64,000 nucleotides of DNA, taken from the NCBI GenBank assembly GCA_963575745.1, contig CAUYUJ010015518.1, forward strand, positions 228,845 through 292,844, read 5' to 3'. Positions 33,320 to 43,792 of this stretch are shown here, piece by piece (position 1 is the stretch's first letter; the number at the start of each line of letters is the position of its first letter). Position numbers and translations under genes: made by a program. Source of the stretch: Prorocentrum cordatum (Eukaryota; Sar; Dinophyceae; Prorocentrales; Prorocentraceae). Under the pieces are notes generated by a model. That model was not told the origin of the DNA. It did not search any database and was given only the letters and a program-made list of their open reading frames with translations.

Positions 33320-34560
33320 AACATTGTGGAAGTCTCTAGAGCCTCTCCGGGCCTTCCTTTGGAGTCCTTCGGGTCCTTTGTTGGCCAGTTTGAGAGTCCA
33401 TTTCGGCCGTTCCGGGTCCCTCTTGGCTCGTCGTGGGGAGCTTAGCCCGTCTTGGGGCCCTCCTGGGGCCCTCTCCGACCATGTAGGAATCCTCTGGTTG
33501 CCCCCTCGGGCTTCCTGGGGGCTCTCTTGGGCCGTCTTGTAGCTCTTCTGTGCCGCTCGAAGCTCTCTTCAGCCCATCTTGGAACCCTCTTTGGGGCCTC
33601 TGGGGCCGTCTGGGGCCCATTTTGGTAACCTCTTGGGCCGTCGCGACCGCTGGTAGAACTGAAAAGCGAAGCTCCCAGAAATATTCGTTTTTCCATGGGA
33701 CATGCTTGATTTTTTGCCTTCGGAGGGCCTTCTCAGCGGCCTCTTGGACAGTCGTGGGGGGTTCATGGGGACTCTCTCGGGCTGTTTTGGAGGAGCCCAC
33801 TTGGGGGCTTCGTGGACCGCGATTTGGGGAGCATTTGGGGCCGACGTGGTCGCCGATGGAACACAAGAAGCGAATATCATAGAAATGTGTATTATTTCCA
33901 TGGGGAATGCTAGTTTTTTGCATCAGGGAGCCTTCTTAGCGGCCTCCTGGACCGTCTTCAGGGAGTCCTGGTAGGCCGTTTTTGGACCCTCTGGGAGCCC
34001 AGTTCGGCCGTTCCGGGTCACTCTTCGCCCGTCATGGAGACCTGAGCCCGTCTTGGGGCCCTCCTGGGGCCCTCTCCGACCACGTGGGAATCCTCCGGTT
34101 GCCCCCTCGGGGTTCCTGGGGGCTCTCTTGGGCCGTGTTGGCTCTCTTGTGGTGCTTGAAGCTCTCTCGGGCCGTCTGGGGGCCCTCTTGGGGGCCTCTG
34201 GGGCCGTCTGGGGCTCATTTTGGGAGCCTCCGGGGCCGTCGCGGCCGCTGGTAGGAATGAAAAGCAAATATCCAAGAATTATGCGTCTTTCCATCGGAAA
34301 TGCTTGATTTTTGCCCTCGGAGGGCCTTCTCGGCGACTTCTTGGACCGTCTTGAGTGCCTTTGTGGCCGTCTAGGAGCAGTCTTGGGCTGTCTTCGAGCG
34401 CTCGTGGCCCGTCCGGAAGGCATCTCAGTGCGCTCTTCAGCCACCTTCCAGACAACCTGGGGCGCTTTTGGCGCCTCTTGGGCCAGCTGGGGAGCCTGGG
34501 GGGGTCTGGGGCCCCTTCTGAACGGAGCCCTCAAGGCCCCCCCCGGCCCCCCATACGAAC
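33320..34560 (+). repeat. GGGCCGTCTTGG-type diverged repeats
   Basis: Three higher-order blocks, each a run of CTTGGGCCGTCTGGGG-like units ending in a box resembling CGCTGGTAG(A/G)A ... TTTCCATGGGAAATGCTTGA (near 33650, 33850 and 34245). Not coding. Confidence 0.6.
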
Positions 34561-34599
34561 CAGAGGCAGCAGTTCTGGGCCCTCCCCCGGCCTACTCCG

Positions 34600-34609
34600 A
34601 TATATGTAT

Positions 34610-34646
<37 letters not shown>

Positions 34647-35430
34647 TTACATCATAGTATAGTATATTATATTACATTATATTATATTAAATTATATTAT
34701 ATTATGTTGTATTACATTATATTATATCATATTATACTATATTATATTATATTATATTATATTGCATTATATTATGTTATATGATATTAAAGTGTATTGA
34801 ATTATATGTTATGATATGCTAATATAATATAATATATTATTTTGTATTATTTTATTTTATATTATGATATATTATATGATATTATATGATATTATATCAT
34901 ATTATATTATATTATATTTATTATATTATATGATATTCTGTTATATTATATTACATTATAATATCTTATATTATATATTATATATTGTATTACAATATAT
35001 TATTATAATATATATACATTATATTATATTAAATTATGTTATATTATATTATATATTAGTATATTACAGTTTATTTTATTTTGTTTTTATTGTATCACAT
35101 TCTATTATATGATATTGTATGATATTATATTATGTTATATGCTATTATATTATATTCTCTTATAGTATCTTATTATATTATATTATATTTTACTATATTA
35201 TATTATATTATATTGTATTATAATATATTATATTATATTGTATTATAAGATATTATATTATATTATATTATATTATATTGTATTATATGATATTATTTCA
35301 CATTATATTATATCATATTATATTATCTTATATTGTATTATATTATATTATAGTACATTATATTATATTATATTTTGTTTGATTATATATATATATATAT
35401 ATAATATATATATATTATATTATATCGATA
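34600..35430 (+). repeat. ATATT pentamer satellite of unit 1
   Basis: About 830 bp of ATATT repeats with few interruptions, flanked by TA runs. It sits just upstream of LHC exon 2. In units 2 and 3 the corresponding block is read as AATAT, the reverse complement. Confidence 0.9.
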
Positions 35431-35535
35431 CACACATACACAAACACACACATAGCCCGCCTTAGCATCCGCTTCTGCGCCCCCTATCCCCTCAGCCCCC
35501 CCGCGGTCCTCCAAGCGACGCCCCTTCCCCTTCAG

Positions 35536-37066
35536 GACCCCGGCCGGCGCCGCCTCGCCCTGGCTGCTAGGTTCCACGGCCCTGGCCGCCGCGTCCGTGG
35601 CCGGCGGCAGGAGGCCGGGCCGCGGCCCGCGCCGCGCGCTGCCCGCGGCGACGGCCGTGGTGGAGGCGCCCGCCGCCGCGGCGGAGGAGGCCCCGGAGGC
35701 CCCGCCGCCCTTCGACCCGGCCAAGGCCGGCATCGTTGGGCCCACCTCGAGTCGGGGCTCAAGGGACGGGGGTCCGTGCAAGCGGGGGTCCGTCCGAGCG
35801 CCGGGCCCTGCAGCATCCTGCAGAGCCAGGGCTGCACCGGCCCGGTCTTTTGAGTGCGCCAGTCTGCAGGACCCGGCAGGATTTTGCAGCATCTTGCGCA
35901 AGGCCCGACCGACCGGGGTTTGGATGGACCCAGGTCAGTAGGTCCCCGATCGAGGATCGCGCGGGTGGTGCTGGGGGGTGACCTATAACCGGGGGGTGAA
36001 GAAAGAAGGCCCCCAAGGGGCCCTTCTCTTCACCACCCACTTGGGACCCCCCCCCTCTTACCACGCGCCCGAGAGGAAGGAAGACCGGCACGAGCCCAAG
36101 GGAGGACTAGGTGCCGCTACCGCTGCCATTACCCACTTCCTCGACGCCGCGGCCGGATTCGCCTCTGGATCCTGGTGAGAGTGCGCCCTGGGCGTGGCCC
36201 TGGGAGAGGCGGCATTGGTCTTTTTGATCTCCCATAGAGAGATTAACTGGTCGAGGGTCCGCGCGGATCTCTTGGGTCTGCGCTGGACCCCCAACGGCGG
36301 CGCCTCCGGCGCCGCGAGGTCCAGCGCCGATGCGAGGTATCCGCGCGGGCCTTCAAAAGTTAATGTTATACCGTGTCGTCTTCTTCTGCTGACCCCATCC
36401 CCGCTTCGAAAGCACTGGTCCCGCTGCCCGACCTGCCCCCCCCGCCCCCCCAGGCGGGGATTGATGCCGGCCCCGTCGGATTTTGCGGCGTCCATCCTGG
36501 CCTCGAGGGGGTAGGCTGGTGTCGCCAAGGAACCCTGGCCCGCTGGGGATGGGGATGGGGACGGGCCTGACGATGCTGACAAGGCGGTCGGCGTGACGGC
36601 GCCCCTGGGCTACTTCGATCCGCTGGGGTTCTGCCAGGTCGGCGACTACGCAGGCTTCCACAAGCTCCGCAGCTCCGAGCTGAAGCACGGGCGCGTCGCC
36701 ATGATGGCCGCCTTCGGGACCGCTTTCCAGCACTTCGTGAAGCTCCCGGGCTTCGAGCAGACCCCTGCAGGGCTCGGGGCGCTCACCGACCCTACGGGTG
36801 TGCTCGGGTTCACCTGCCTCATCCTCCCCATCGCCGCGTTCACGGAGAGCGTGTACTGGAAGGATGACGATCTGTCCAAGGAGCCCGGCAACTTCGGGGA
36901 CCCGGGAGACTGGGCGGGGCTCTTCGGCGCCTTCGGCGGCGGCTACAGCGACGAGATTCGGAACAAGGAGCTCAACAACGGCCGCATGGGAATGATCTCG
37001 GTCATGGGAATCCTGCTGGCGGAGATTGCCACCGGCAAGGACGGCATCCAGCAGTTCGGCCTCTGA
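35536..37066 (+). CDS. Light-harvesting chlorophyll a/c-binding protein, copy 1
   Basis: Encodes a thylakoid antenna protein of the LHC superfamily, which binds chlorophyll a/c and probably carotenoid and passes energy to the photosystems. Exon 2 (35536-35725, after acceptor CCCTTCAG) gives a hydrophobic targeting segment (SPWLLGSTALAAASVAGG), a basic RRPGRGPRR stretch and mature-start PPPFDPAK. I join it to exon 3 (36584-37066) at AAG|GC, giving AVGVTAPLGYFDPLGF. This phase-0 intron has a GC donor and a poor acceptor, so that junction is tentative. Helix 1 carries SELKHGRVAMMAAFG, helix 2 TGVLGFTCLILPIAAFTESV, helix 3 KELNNGRMGMISVMGILLAE: the E..H.R and E..N.R chlorophyll ligands are intact. 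The N-terminal exon is unproven. An IR1 element lies in the intron. Confidence 0.85.
36241..36368. mobile_element. IR1 element in the LHC copy 1 intron
   Basis: Shorter IR1 variant: GATTAACTGGTCGAGGGTCC, GCGCGGATCTCTTGGG at left; CCAGCGC ... TATCCGCGCGGGCC, TTCAAAAGTTAATG at right; inner palindrome GGCGCCTCCGGCGCC. It lies between exon 2 and exon 3. Confidence 0.8.
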
Positions 37067-37373
37067 GCGCACCGCGGCGATCTGAGGGTGGATGGGGCAC
37101 TGCGCTGGTGCTGCTCCCTGCCAGCCCATGAATCGGGCTGGCCGAGGGAGGCGCAGATTCCAGCGGGCTTCTGCTCTGTAGGAGCAGGAGGATTCGAACG
37201 GTTTTCGCCGGAAGACGAGCAGGCAGCATGGCGCGGCCCGTCAAGTCTCCTCCGGCCGCACGGCAGTCTGCTGCAGTTTTCGAAGCCCGCTGCGGCTTCA
37301 GGAGCCCATTGCTCGGTCCTCCCCGTACCGCTGCGGTGGCCATGGGCTCGTGGCTGCCGTACCGCGTGCCGGG

Positions 37374-37877
37374 GCGCGGAAAATCTTGGCCGCGCAGTCG
37401 TCCGCCAGGCCGCAGTGCCAGTGGCAGGAGGCGCCAGCGGCGGCGCCATGGTGATCACCCTCCACGGGCCTCGAAGAAGAACCAATTGCACAAACATAAA
37501 CTGGTAAGGATCCGCGCTGGCCTTCGACGGTTTATGTATATGCAGTTTTTTCTCCTAGGGCCGCAGTGGCCATCAAGCGGCAGCAACGCCAACGACAAGT
37601 TTGACCAGCCGCCTCCTTCCCCCTCTTTCTCCCCCGGGGCCCCGTAGACTTCTGGTGTTCCAACCTGCTTTAGCTATGATTGCCAGAAAGAAATTCGAGC
37701 ACCAACGAAATACGGAAACTAATAGGCTTTCCCGTGTCGGGCCTTGGGAGGCGATACTCGTTCGACACTTTGCCAGCGTGCGGAAAATCTTGGCCGCGCA
37801 GTCGTCTGCCCGGCCGCAGTGCTAGCAGCAGGAGGCGCCATGGGCCGCACCATGGTTATCACTCTCAACGGGTCTCG
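37374..37877 (+). repeat. Direct duplication downstream of LHC copy 1
   Basis: About 100 bp at 37374-37470 (GCGCGGAAAATCTTGGCCGC, GCAGTCGTCCGCC, ATGGTGATCACCCTC) is repeated at 37779-37877 with small changes. Each copy is followed by an IR1 element: a short one at 37491-37541 and a full one at 37938-38106. Confidence 0.8.
37491..37541. mobile_element. Deletion derivative of IR1
   Basis: CAAACATAAACTGG and CGGTTTATGTATATG form short arms around GGATCCGCGCTGGCC. Identical positions in units 2 (50611-50662) and 3 (63507-63558). Confidence 0.6.
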
Positions 37878-37937
37878 TGGCTCGCACATGTGGCTCAGGT
37901 GTTGCTTTGAATTCGTGGAAGAAGAAGAAGAAAACAA

Positions 37938-38106
37938 CGCCATTAACATACACTTTTGGCGCTCCGCGCGGATTTCTTGGATCCGCGCTGGGCCGCCCCC
38001 GGCGGCGCCGCCGGCGCCGCCCCTGGCGCGCGCCGCGCGCCAGGGAGGGGGGCCCAGCGCAGATCCAAGAAATCCGCGGGTAGCGCCAACACATTATGTT
38101 AATGCC
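37938..38106. mobile_element. IR1 element, unit 2
   Basis: CGCCATTAACATACACTTTT and GGCGCTCCGCGCGGATTTC at left, with the reverse complement at right ending CATTATGTTAATGCCG. It sits in an apparent intron (donor CTCAG|GTGTTG, acceptor CCCACCGCAG at 38141). Confidence 0.85.
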
Positions 38107-38338
38107 GTCTTTTCTGTTTCAAATCCCTGCGCCCACCGCAGGCTCACCCGCGGCCCCTCGTGCCCTTGCTGACGAACGAACAACACACACACACACCCAT
38201 ACCCACAGGGGGGGGCGGGGAGGGCCACGGGTGCGTGCTGTCGGATTGGGGGTCCCGCTGGAACGGGAGCCTCCCTCGGGGTCCGACAGCCCGCACTCAA
38301 TACTCATAGCCAGCCCTCCTCCGTCCGAGCTCCCTATG

Positions 38339-38505
38339 GTTAAGTCGGGCCTGTCCCTCTGCAGGAGGACTCTTCAAAACTGGTCCAAAAATAATGTGGG
38401 GACGACTTCCTGGGACTTTTGTGGGAGCATGTCTGGAGCATTGCTCGACAATTGTGCTTTTTCGTCCCAAGTATCCCCCTGTATGGGGGACGTGCCCGAC
38501 CTGGA
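38339..38505. mobile_element. IR2 element, unit 2
   Basis: Same element and same flanking CCCTATG (38332-38338 and 38506-38512) as in unit 1. Confidence 0.85.
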
Positions 38506-38563
38506 CCCTATGTATGGGTGTGGGCGTCTGCTCTTCGCTCGTCGCTCGCAGCGCGCCGGCCCG

Positions 38564-38699
38564 ATGGCCGCCTTCGTGCCCTCGGCGGCCGCGGCCAGCC
38601 CGGCGGCGCAGCCGCTGCGGGCGGTGCCCCTCGGCTCGGCGGCGCCCGCGGCGGCCGCCGGCGCCCGCGCGCCGGGCGGCGGCGCGCGGACCTCGGGGG
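38564..38699 (+). CDS. Candidate N-terminal exon of LHC copy 2
   Basis: Encodes MAAFVPSAAAASPAAQPLRA and Ala-rich sequence to ARTSG. A GC donor (GGGGG|GCAAGG) follows at 38700. It ends in phase 1, which does not fit exon 2 at 48650, so the link to the LHC gene is unproven. It is two codons shorter than the unit 1 version. Confidence 0.3.
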
Positions 38700-39261
38700 G
38701 CAAGGCGAGGGGGGGGATGTCGGCCACGCGCGGCCACGCCCTTCTGAGAGGCCCCCCCCTGCTCGGAAGGCGCGGGCCCGATTTATGTATAAATCTATAG
38801 ATGCGAGGCCGGCGCCTTCTGAGCAGCAGCCTCCTGTTACGAGGCCCTTCCCCCCTCCCCCCAGCCCCTTTGTGCGCGCCGCCAGGGCTGGGCGGTGGCA
38901 CAGCACGGGGGCCTCGTGTGCCCTCGCAGGTTGGTCTTTGGCGTCGATTGGCGTCGGTTCGCGTCTGGGGGTGGATGGGCTAGCGCCGATTTCGCGCCGA
39001 TTTCGCGTCGGTTTCGCGTCGGCTTAGCGTCGGTTTCGCGTCGGTTTAGCGTCCTGTTAGCGTCGTCTAGCGTCGACTCGCAAGAGCCGACAATGGGAGG
39101 CTCCCGTGAGTTGCCAGGAGCGTGCGGTTTTGCCATTGTGGACCCATCGCCGATCTGTCGGCGATGCAGCGCCGCTTCCCGCTCGACGTTTCCCCACTGA
39201 GCTGGTCCCCCCATGCTGAGATCACCGCTGGGGTTGCTACGGGGATATGGGGGGTTTATCT

Positions 39262-39509
39262 GGTTGGCCCGGGGTGGGGTCCAGCGAAAGGGGGTGGTAC
39301 AGCAGATTTGGTGCAATAGATTTGTGGGGTTGCAATAGAATCGGATTGTGCAATACATTCCGGGACGTCAGTATATTGATGTTTTTTGTGTGCAATACAT
39401 TGAATGCAATACAGTGCAATACAATTCTCTGGCGCAATACGTTTGCAATACAATCGCCCCAACCCTATTGCACCACCCCCTTTCAGCTGGATCTCCTTTT
39501 GGGTCAACC
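39262..39509. mobile_element. IR4 element, unit 2
   Basis: GGTTGGCCCGGGGTGGGGTC and GAAAGGGGGTGGTACA at left; TGCACCACCCCCTTTCAGC ... TTTTGGGTCAACC at right; interior TGCAATACA repeats. The left arm has drifted relative to unit 1. Confidence 0.85.
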
Positions 39510-40662
39510 AAGGCTTAGAAGCGGATGCGGAGGCGGGTTATATGTGGCCTACATTGAACATCCATAGTAAGGGCGGGTAACCTTCCAAAAGGCACCCTTG
39601 CGTGCTTGCCGTTCCAGGGGTCTTGCGTCCTTGCAGCGCGTCCTTACTACAGCTTTCGATTGTAACCTGTCACAGAAGTGGGTTACAAGTGCTTTTAGTG
39701 GCTTCGCGGAGGAACTGTACAGATCTGGTCGACGTGGGCGGAACCCATTCGGTAGAGTTTTCTAATCATATTCTGGGTCAGGCCAGCTATATAGCTATTC
39801 CCACCATTACAATATTTTTATTACCCGGACCCCCCCCCTAAACCAGACCCCCCCCAGGGACGCTCCGGTTGCTTTTCGGACGTCCCGGCGGCCCCCTGGA
39901 CGCCCTTGGAAAAGGTCCGCCGGCCCTTCAGGGCCTCCCAGGGCGCCTTGCTGGGCCTTGCAAGCAGACTATTGGCGATCCGAGGGGTCATCGGAGAGGC
40001 GCAAGAGAGACCCAGAACAGCACAAGAGCGCTCCTAGAGGAACCTGGATGGTCCGAAGACCGCCCAAGAGGCCCCCAAGACGTCCCAAGAGGCCGTTAAG
40101 AGAGCCCCGAAGAAGCACAAATCGATCCATTCTCTAAGGGAAATGTATTTGTTTAGTATATCCGCTTTGGGGGTCTTCGCAGCGTCCAAGACGGCCGGAT
40201 GGGCCCCCGATATCGCCCCGAGACGGCCCAAGAGGCCCCCCAGAGGGTGTGAAGACGGCCCAAGAGGGCCCCAAGACTTCCCCAGAGAGCCCCGAGACTG
40301 CCCACAAGAAGTCCAAGATGCCCCCAGAAGGCTCCCAAGAGAGACCCACGAAAGCCATGGGAGACCCCCAAGAAGGCCATTGGAGGATCCCACGAGGGCC
40401 CTAGATGGCTTCAGAAGACCTCTGGAGGGCCGAGCTGACCCGACGATCTTGGTCCCACGCTTGCGGCTCGAGGTTTCAGTTCCTCGATCGAAAGAGACAG
40501 GCAATGAATCTAGATTCGAAGTTCGACGATCGAAGATTTTTTGAGTGCCTGGGGCCCTCCAGGCATTCAGGAAGCGACCGGACATCGATCTGTTCGGAGC
40601 AACTGCGATTTCTGCGGCCTGTATGGGAATGCTCTTTACTTCCTCACAGGACCTTCGCGCGT

Positions 40663-43600
40663 GAAAATTAGCCTGACGAGGGACCCGACCATATGCAGGT
40701 ATGAGTACCGCAATAGTGCTTCACTTTCTCGGTGGCGATCCCTATGAGGCAACGAACCGTGCTAGGGGTGTGCCGACATGAATGGCGCGGTACACAACGC
40801 GAGCAAAAACGATTGATCTGAGTACGTAGGGAGACTGAGCGCGGGTGTTTCTGAGCGCGAGTGCATCTGACTGTGAATGAATCTGCGTGTGGGCGAGTCT
40901 ACGTGCATGAATGCGAGTACGACAAAGCATGGTGCAATTGTATATGACTGTCAATACTTTGAGAACGACTGCCTCTGAGTACTCGCGACGCTGGGCGTGG
41001 CCGCCGCAAGGAGCTTCCCCGGGACTCCCCGACGGCATCGCCCGCGCGCCGCAACGCCAATGTCGGCGCGCCCCCCCGCGAGGATCGCGCCCGCTTCCTC
41101 CCCTTCTTTTACTCCCTCTTTGCCCGCGCACTCAAAAGTCCAAGGCTGCGGGCGCAGCGCAGCGCGGAGTCCCCGCGACGCGCGCAGGTCGTCCCGGAGG
41201 GGTCCCAGCGACGCGCGCGGGTCGTCCGCTGCGCGGAGCAAAGAAGAGAGCTGACTGGCTGGCTGATAGCGGACAAAGCTCTTGCCGCTGGGCAAAGCGA
41301 CGACGGGCGAGCGAAACGCTGGGCAGAACGCAGCACGGAGCCCCCGCGACGCGCGCTGGTCGCCCCAGAGGGGTCCCAGCGACGCGCGCGGGTCGTCCGC
41401 CGCGCGGAGCAGAGAGAAAGCTAGCTGGCTGGCTGGGACGTTCGGTGGGGCTCCATATGGGCCACGAAGCGCTGTGCTGGGTGGGGGAGACGCATGCAGT
41501 TCCCTGTGGGGCCACGAAACGTGTGTCGGGTGGGCCGAAATGAATGGCGGGGACGCCTTCGGATTGTGCCACGGAGACCTTCGGCGGAGCTCCTGTGGGG
41601 CCACGAAACGTGTGAGGGGTGGGCCGAAATGGGTGGCGGGGACGCATGCGGACTGTGCCACGGGGACCTTCGGCGGAGCTCCTATGGGGCCACGAAGCGT
41701 GTGAGGGGTGTGCCGAAATTGGTTTGCGGTACGCATGCGGACTGCGCCAAGGAGGCCTTTTGTGGAGCTCCCTATGGGGCCACGAAGCGTGTGAGGGGTG
41801 AGCCGACATGAATGGCGGGGACGCCTTCGGATTGTGCCTCTGGGACCTTCGGCGGAACTCCTATGGGGCCACGAAACGTGTGAGGGATGTGCGGACATGA
41901 ATGGCGGGGACGCATGCGTACTGTGCCACGGGGACCTTCGGCGGAGCTCCTATGGGCCACGAAGCGTGTGACGGAGACCTTCGGCGGAGCTCCTATGGGG
42001 CCACGAAGCGTGTGAGGGGTGGGCCGAAATGAATGGCGGGGGCGCATGCGGACTGTGCCACTGGGACCTTCGGCGGAGCTCCGATGGGGCCATGAAGCGT
42101 GTGAGGGGTGATTCGACATGAATGACGGGGACGCATGCGGACTGTGCCACGGAAACCTTCGGCGGAGCTCTTGTGGGGCCACGAAACGTGGGAGGGGTGG
42201 GCCGAAATGAATTGCGGGGACGCATGCGGACTGTGCCATTGTCACCTTCGGCGCAGCCCCTATGGGGCCACGAAGCGTGTGAGTGGTGGGCCGAAATGGG
42301 TATGCGGGACGCATGCGGACTGTCCCATTGGGACTTTCGGCAGCGCTCCTATGTGGCCACGGAACGTGTGAGGGGTGTGCCGAAATGGGTGTGCGGGACG
42401 CACGCGGGCACACCCACTGGGATCTTCAGCGGAGCTCCTCATGGGGCCACGAAACGTGTGGGGCGTCTGCCGAAATAGGTGTGCGGGGCGCATGCGGGCA
42501 CAGCCATTGGGTCCTTCGGCGGAGCTCCTTATGGGGTCACGAAGCGTGTGAAGGGTGTGCCGAAATGGGCGTGCGGGACGCATGCGGGCACACCCACTGG
42601 GACCTTCGGTGGAGCTCCCTATGGGGCCACGAAATGTGTGAGGGGTGCGCCGAAATGGGTGTGCGGGGCGCACGCGGGCATACCCAGTGGGACCTTCGGT
42701 GGAGCTCCCTATGGGGCCACGAAGCGTGTGAGGGGTGTGCCGACATGGGTGTGCGGGACGCATGCGGGCACACCCACTGGGACCTTCGGCGGAGCTCCCT
42801 ATGGGGCCACGAAACGTGTGAGGGGTGGGCCGAAATGGGTGTGCGGGACGCACGCGGGCATACCCACTGGGACCTTCGGCGGGGTTCCTATGCGGCCACG
42901 AAACGTGTGGGGGGTGTGCCGACATGGGTGTGCGGGACGCATGCGGGCACACCCACTGGGACCTTCGGCGGAGCTCCCTATGGGGCCACGAAACGTGTGA
43001 GGGGTGGGCCGAAATGGGTGTGCGGGACGCACGCGGGCATACCCAGTGGGACCTTCGGTGGAGCTCCCTGTGGGGCCACGAAACGTGTGAGGGGTGTGCC
43101 GACATGGGTGTGCGGGACGCATGCGGGCACTCCCACTGGGACCTTCGGTGGAGCTCCCTATGGGGCCACGAAACGTGTGAAGGGTGTGCCGAAATGGGTG
43201 TGCGGGACGCATGCGGGCACACCCACTGGGACTTCAGCGGAGCTCCTCATGGGGCCACGAAGCGTGTGAGGGGTGTTCCGAAATGGGTGTGCGGGACGCA
43301 TGCGGGCACACCCACTGGGACCTTCGGCGGAGTTCCCTATGGGGAACGTGTGAGGGGTGTGCCGAAATGGGTGTGCGGGACGCATGCGGGCACATCCACT
43401 GGGACCTTCGGTGGAGCTCCCTATGGGGCCACGAAACGTGTGAGGGGTGTGCCGAAATGGGTGTGCGGGACGCACGCGGGCACACCCACTGGGACCTTCG
43501 GCGGAGCTCCCTATGGGGCCACGAAGCGTGTGAGGGGTGTGCCGACATGGGTGTGCGGGACGCATGCGGGCACACCCACTGGGACCCTCGGCGGAGCTCC

Positions 43601-43792
43601 CCATGGGGCCACGAAACGTGTGAGGGGTGTGCCGAAATGAGTGATGATGGTGGTGATGATGATGATGACGATGATGATGGTGGGAGGAGGGAGGAGGAAG
43701 GATGGGGAGGAGGAGGAGAAGAGGAGAGGAGACGCGGGCCACCGTCTCTTCAAAACGAGGACCCACCACCACAGGATGGTTGGGAAATGAGC
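40663..43792 (+). mobile_element. M90 element, unit 2, with imperfect target duplication
   Basis: Insert of about 3.1 kb absent from unit 1. Flanks GAAAATTAGC (40663-40672) and GGAAATGAGC (43783-43792) match the single empty site AAAAATAAGC in unit 1 (32117-32126), apart from drift. The left terminus CTGACGAGGGACCCGACC, ATATGCAG is the constant end. 41440-43640 is about 24 units of a 90-bp repeat with the core CTATGGGGCCACGAAACGTG. The right end is CCACCACAGGATGGTTG after a GGA-rich tract. It carries no recognisable gene. Confidence 0.85.
40795..41440 (+). other. Extra segment inside the M90 copies of units 2 and 3
   Basis: Absent from the copies at 33-1374 and 25274-25402. It contains a 171-bp direct duplication (41162 and 41333: CCCCGCGACGCGCGC, GGGGTCCCAGCGACGCGCGC, GTCGTCCG). 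It may be a nested insertion or an acquired cargo. No protein is recognised. Confidence 0.6.

Larger units (their letters stand above)
28493..37875. repeat. LHC tandem unit 1 (9.4 kb)
   Basis: First of three tandem units, taken from one CGTGGCTCGCACATGTGGCT box to the next. It differs from units 2 and 3 by lacking M90 (empty site 32117-32126) and the large M74 (empty site near 33691), by having a small M74 of its own (31091-31255), by an extra segment at about 29495-30198, and by an A+T satellite in the opposite orientation. Confidence 0.9.

Noticed and set aside
36086-36178. Small frame ending ITHFLDAAAGFASGSW between LHC exons 2 and 3
   Set aside because: Conserved in the three units only as much as the surrounding intron; it does not fit the LHC protein and ends in a stop.
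36353-37129. 258-codon minus-strand frame opposite LHC exon 3 (also 49225-50193 and 62121-63089)
   Set aside because: Shadow of the LHC coding sequence; its open state follows from the G+C-rich codon use of the real gene.
37186-37200. GGATTCGAAC box resembling a tRNA T-arm downstream of each LHC copy
   Set aside because: The flanking bases do not form the T stem and no acceptor or anticodon arm is found.
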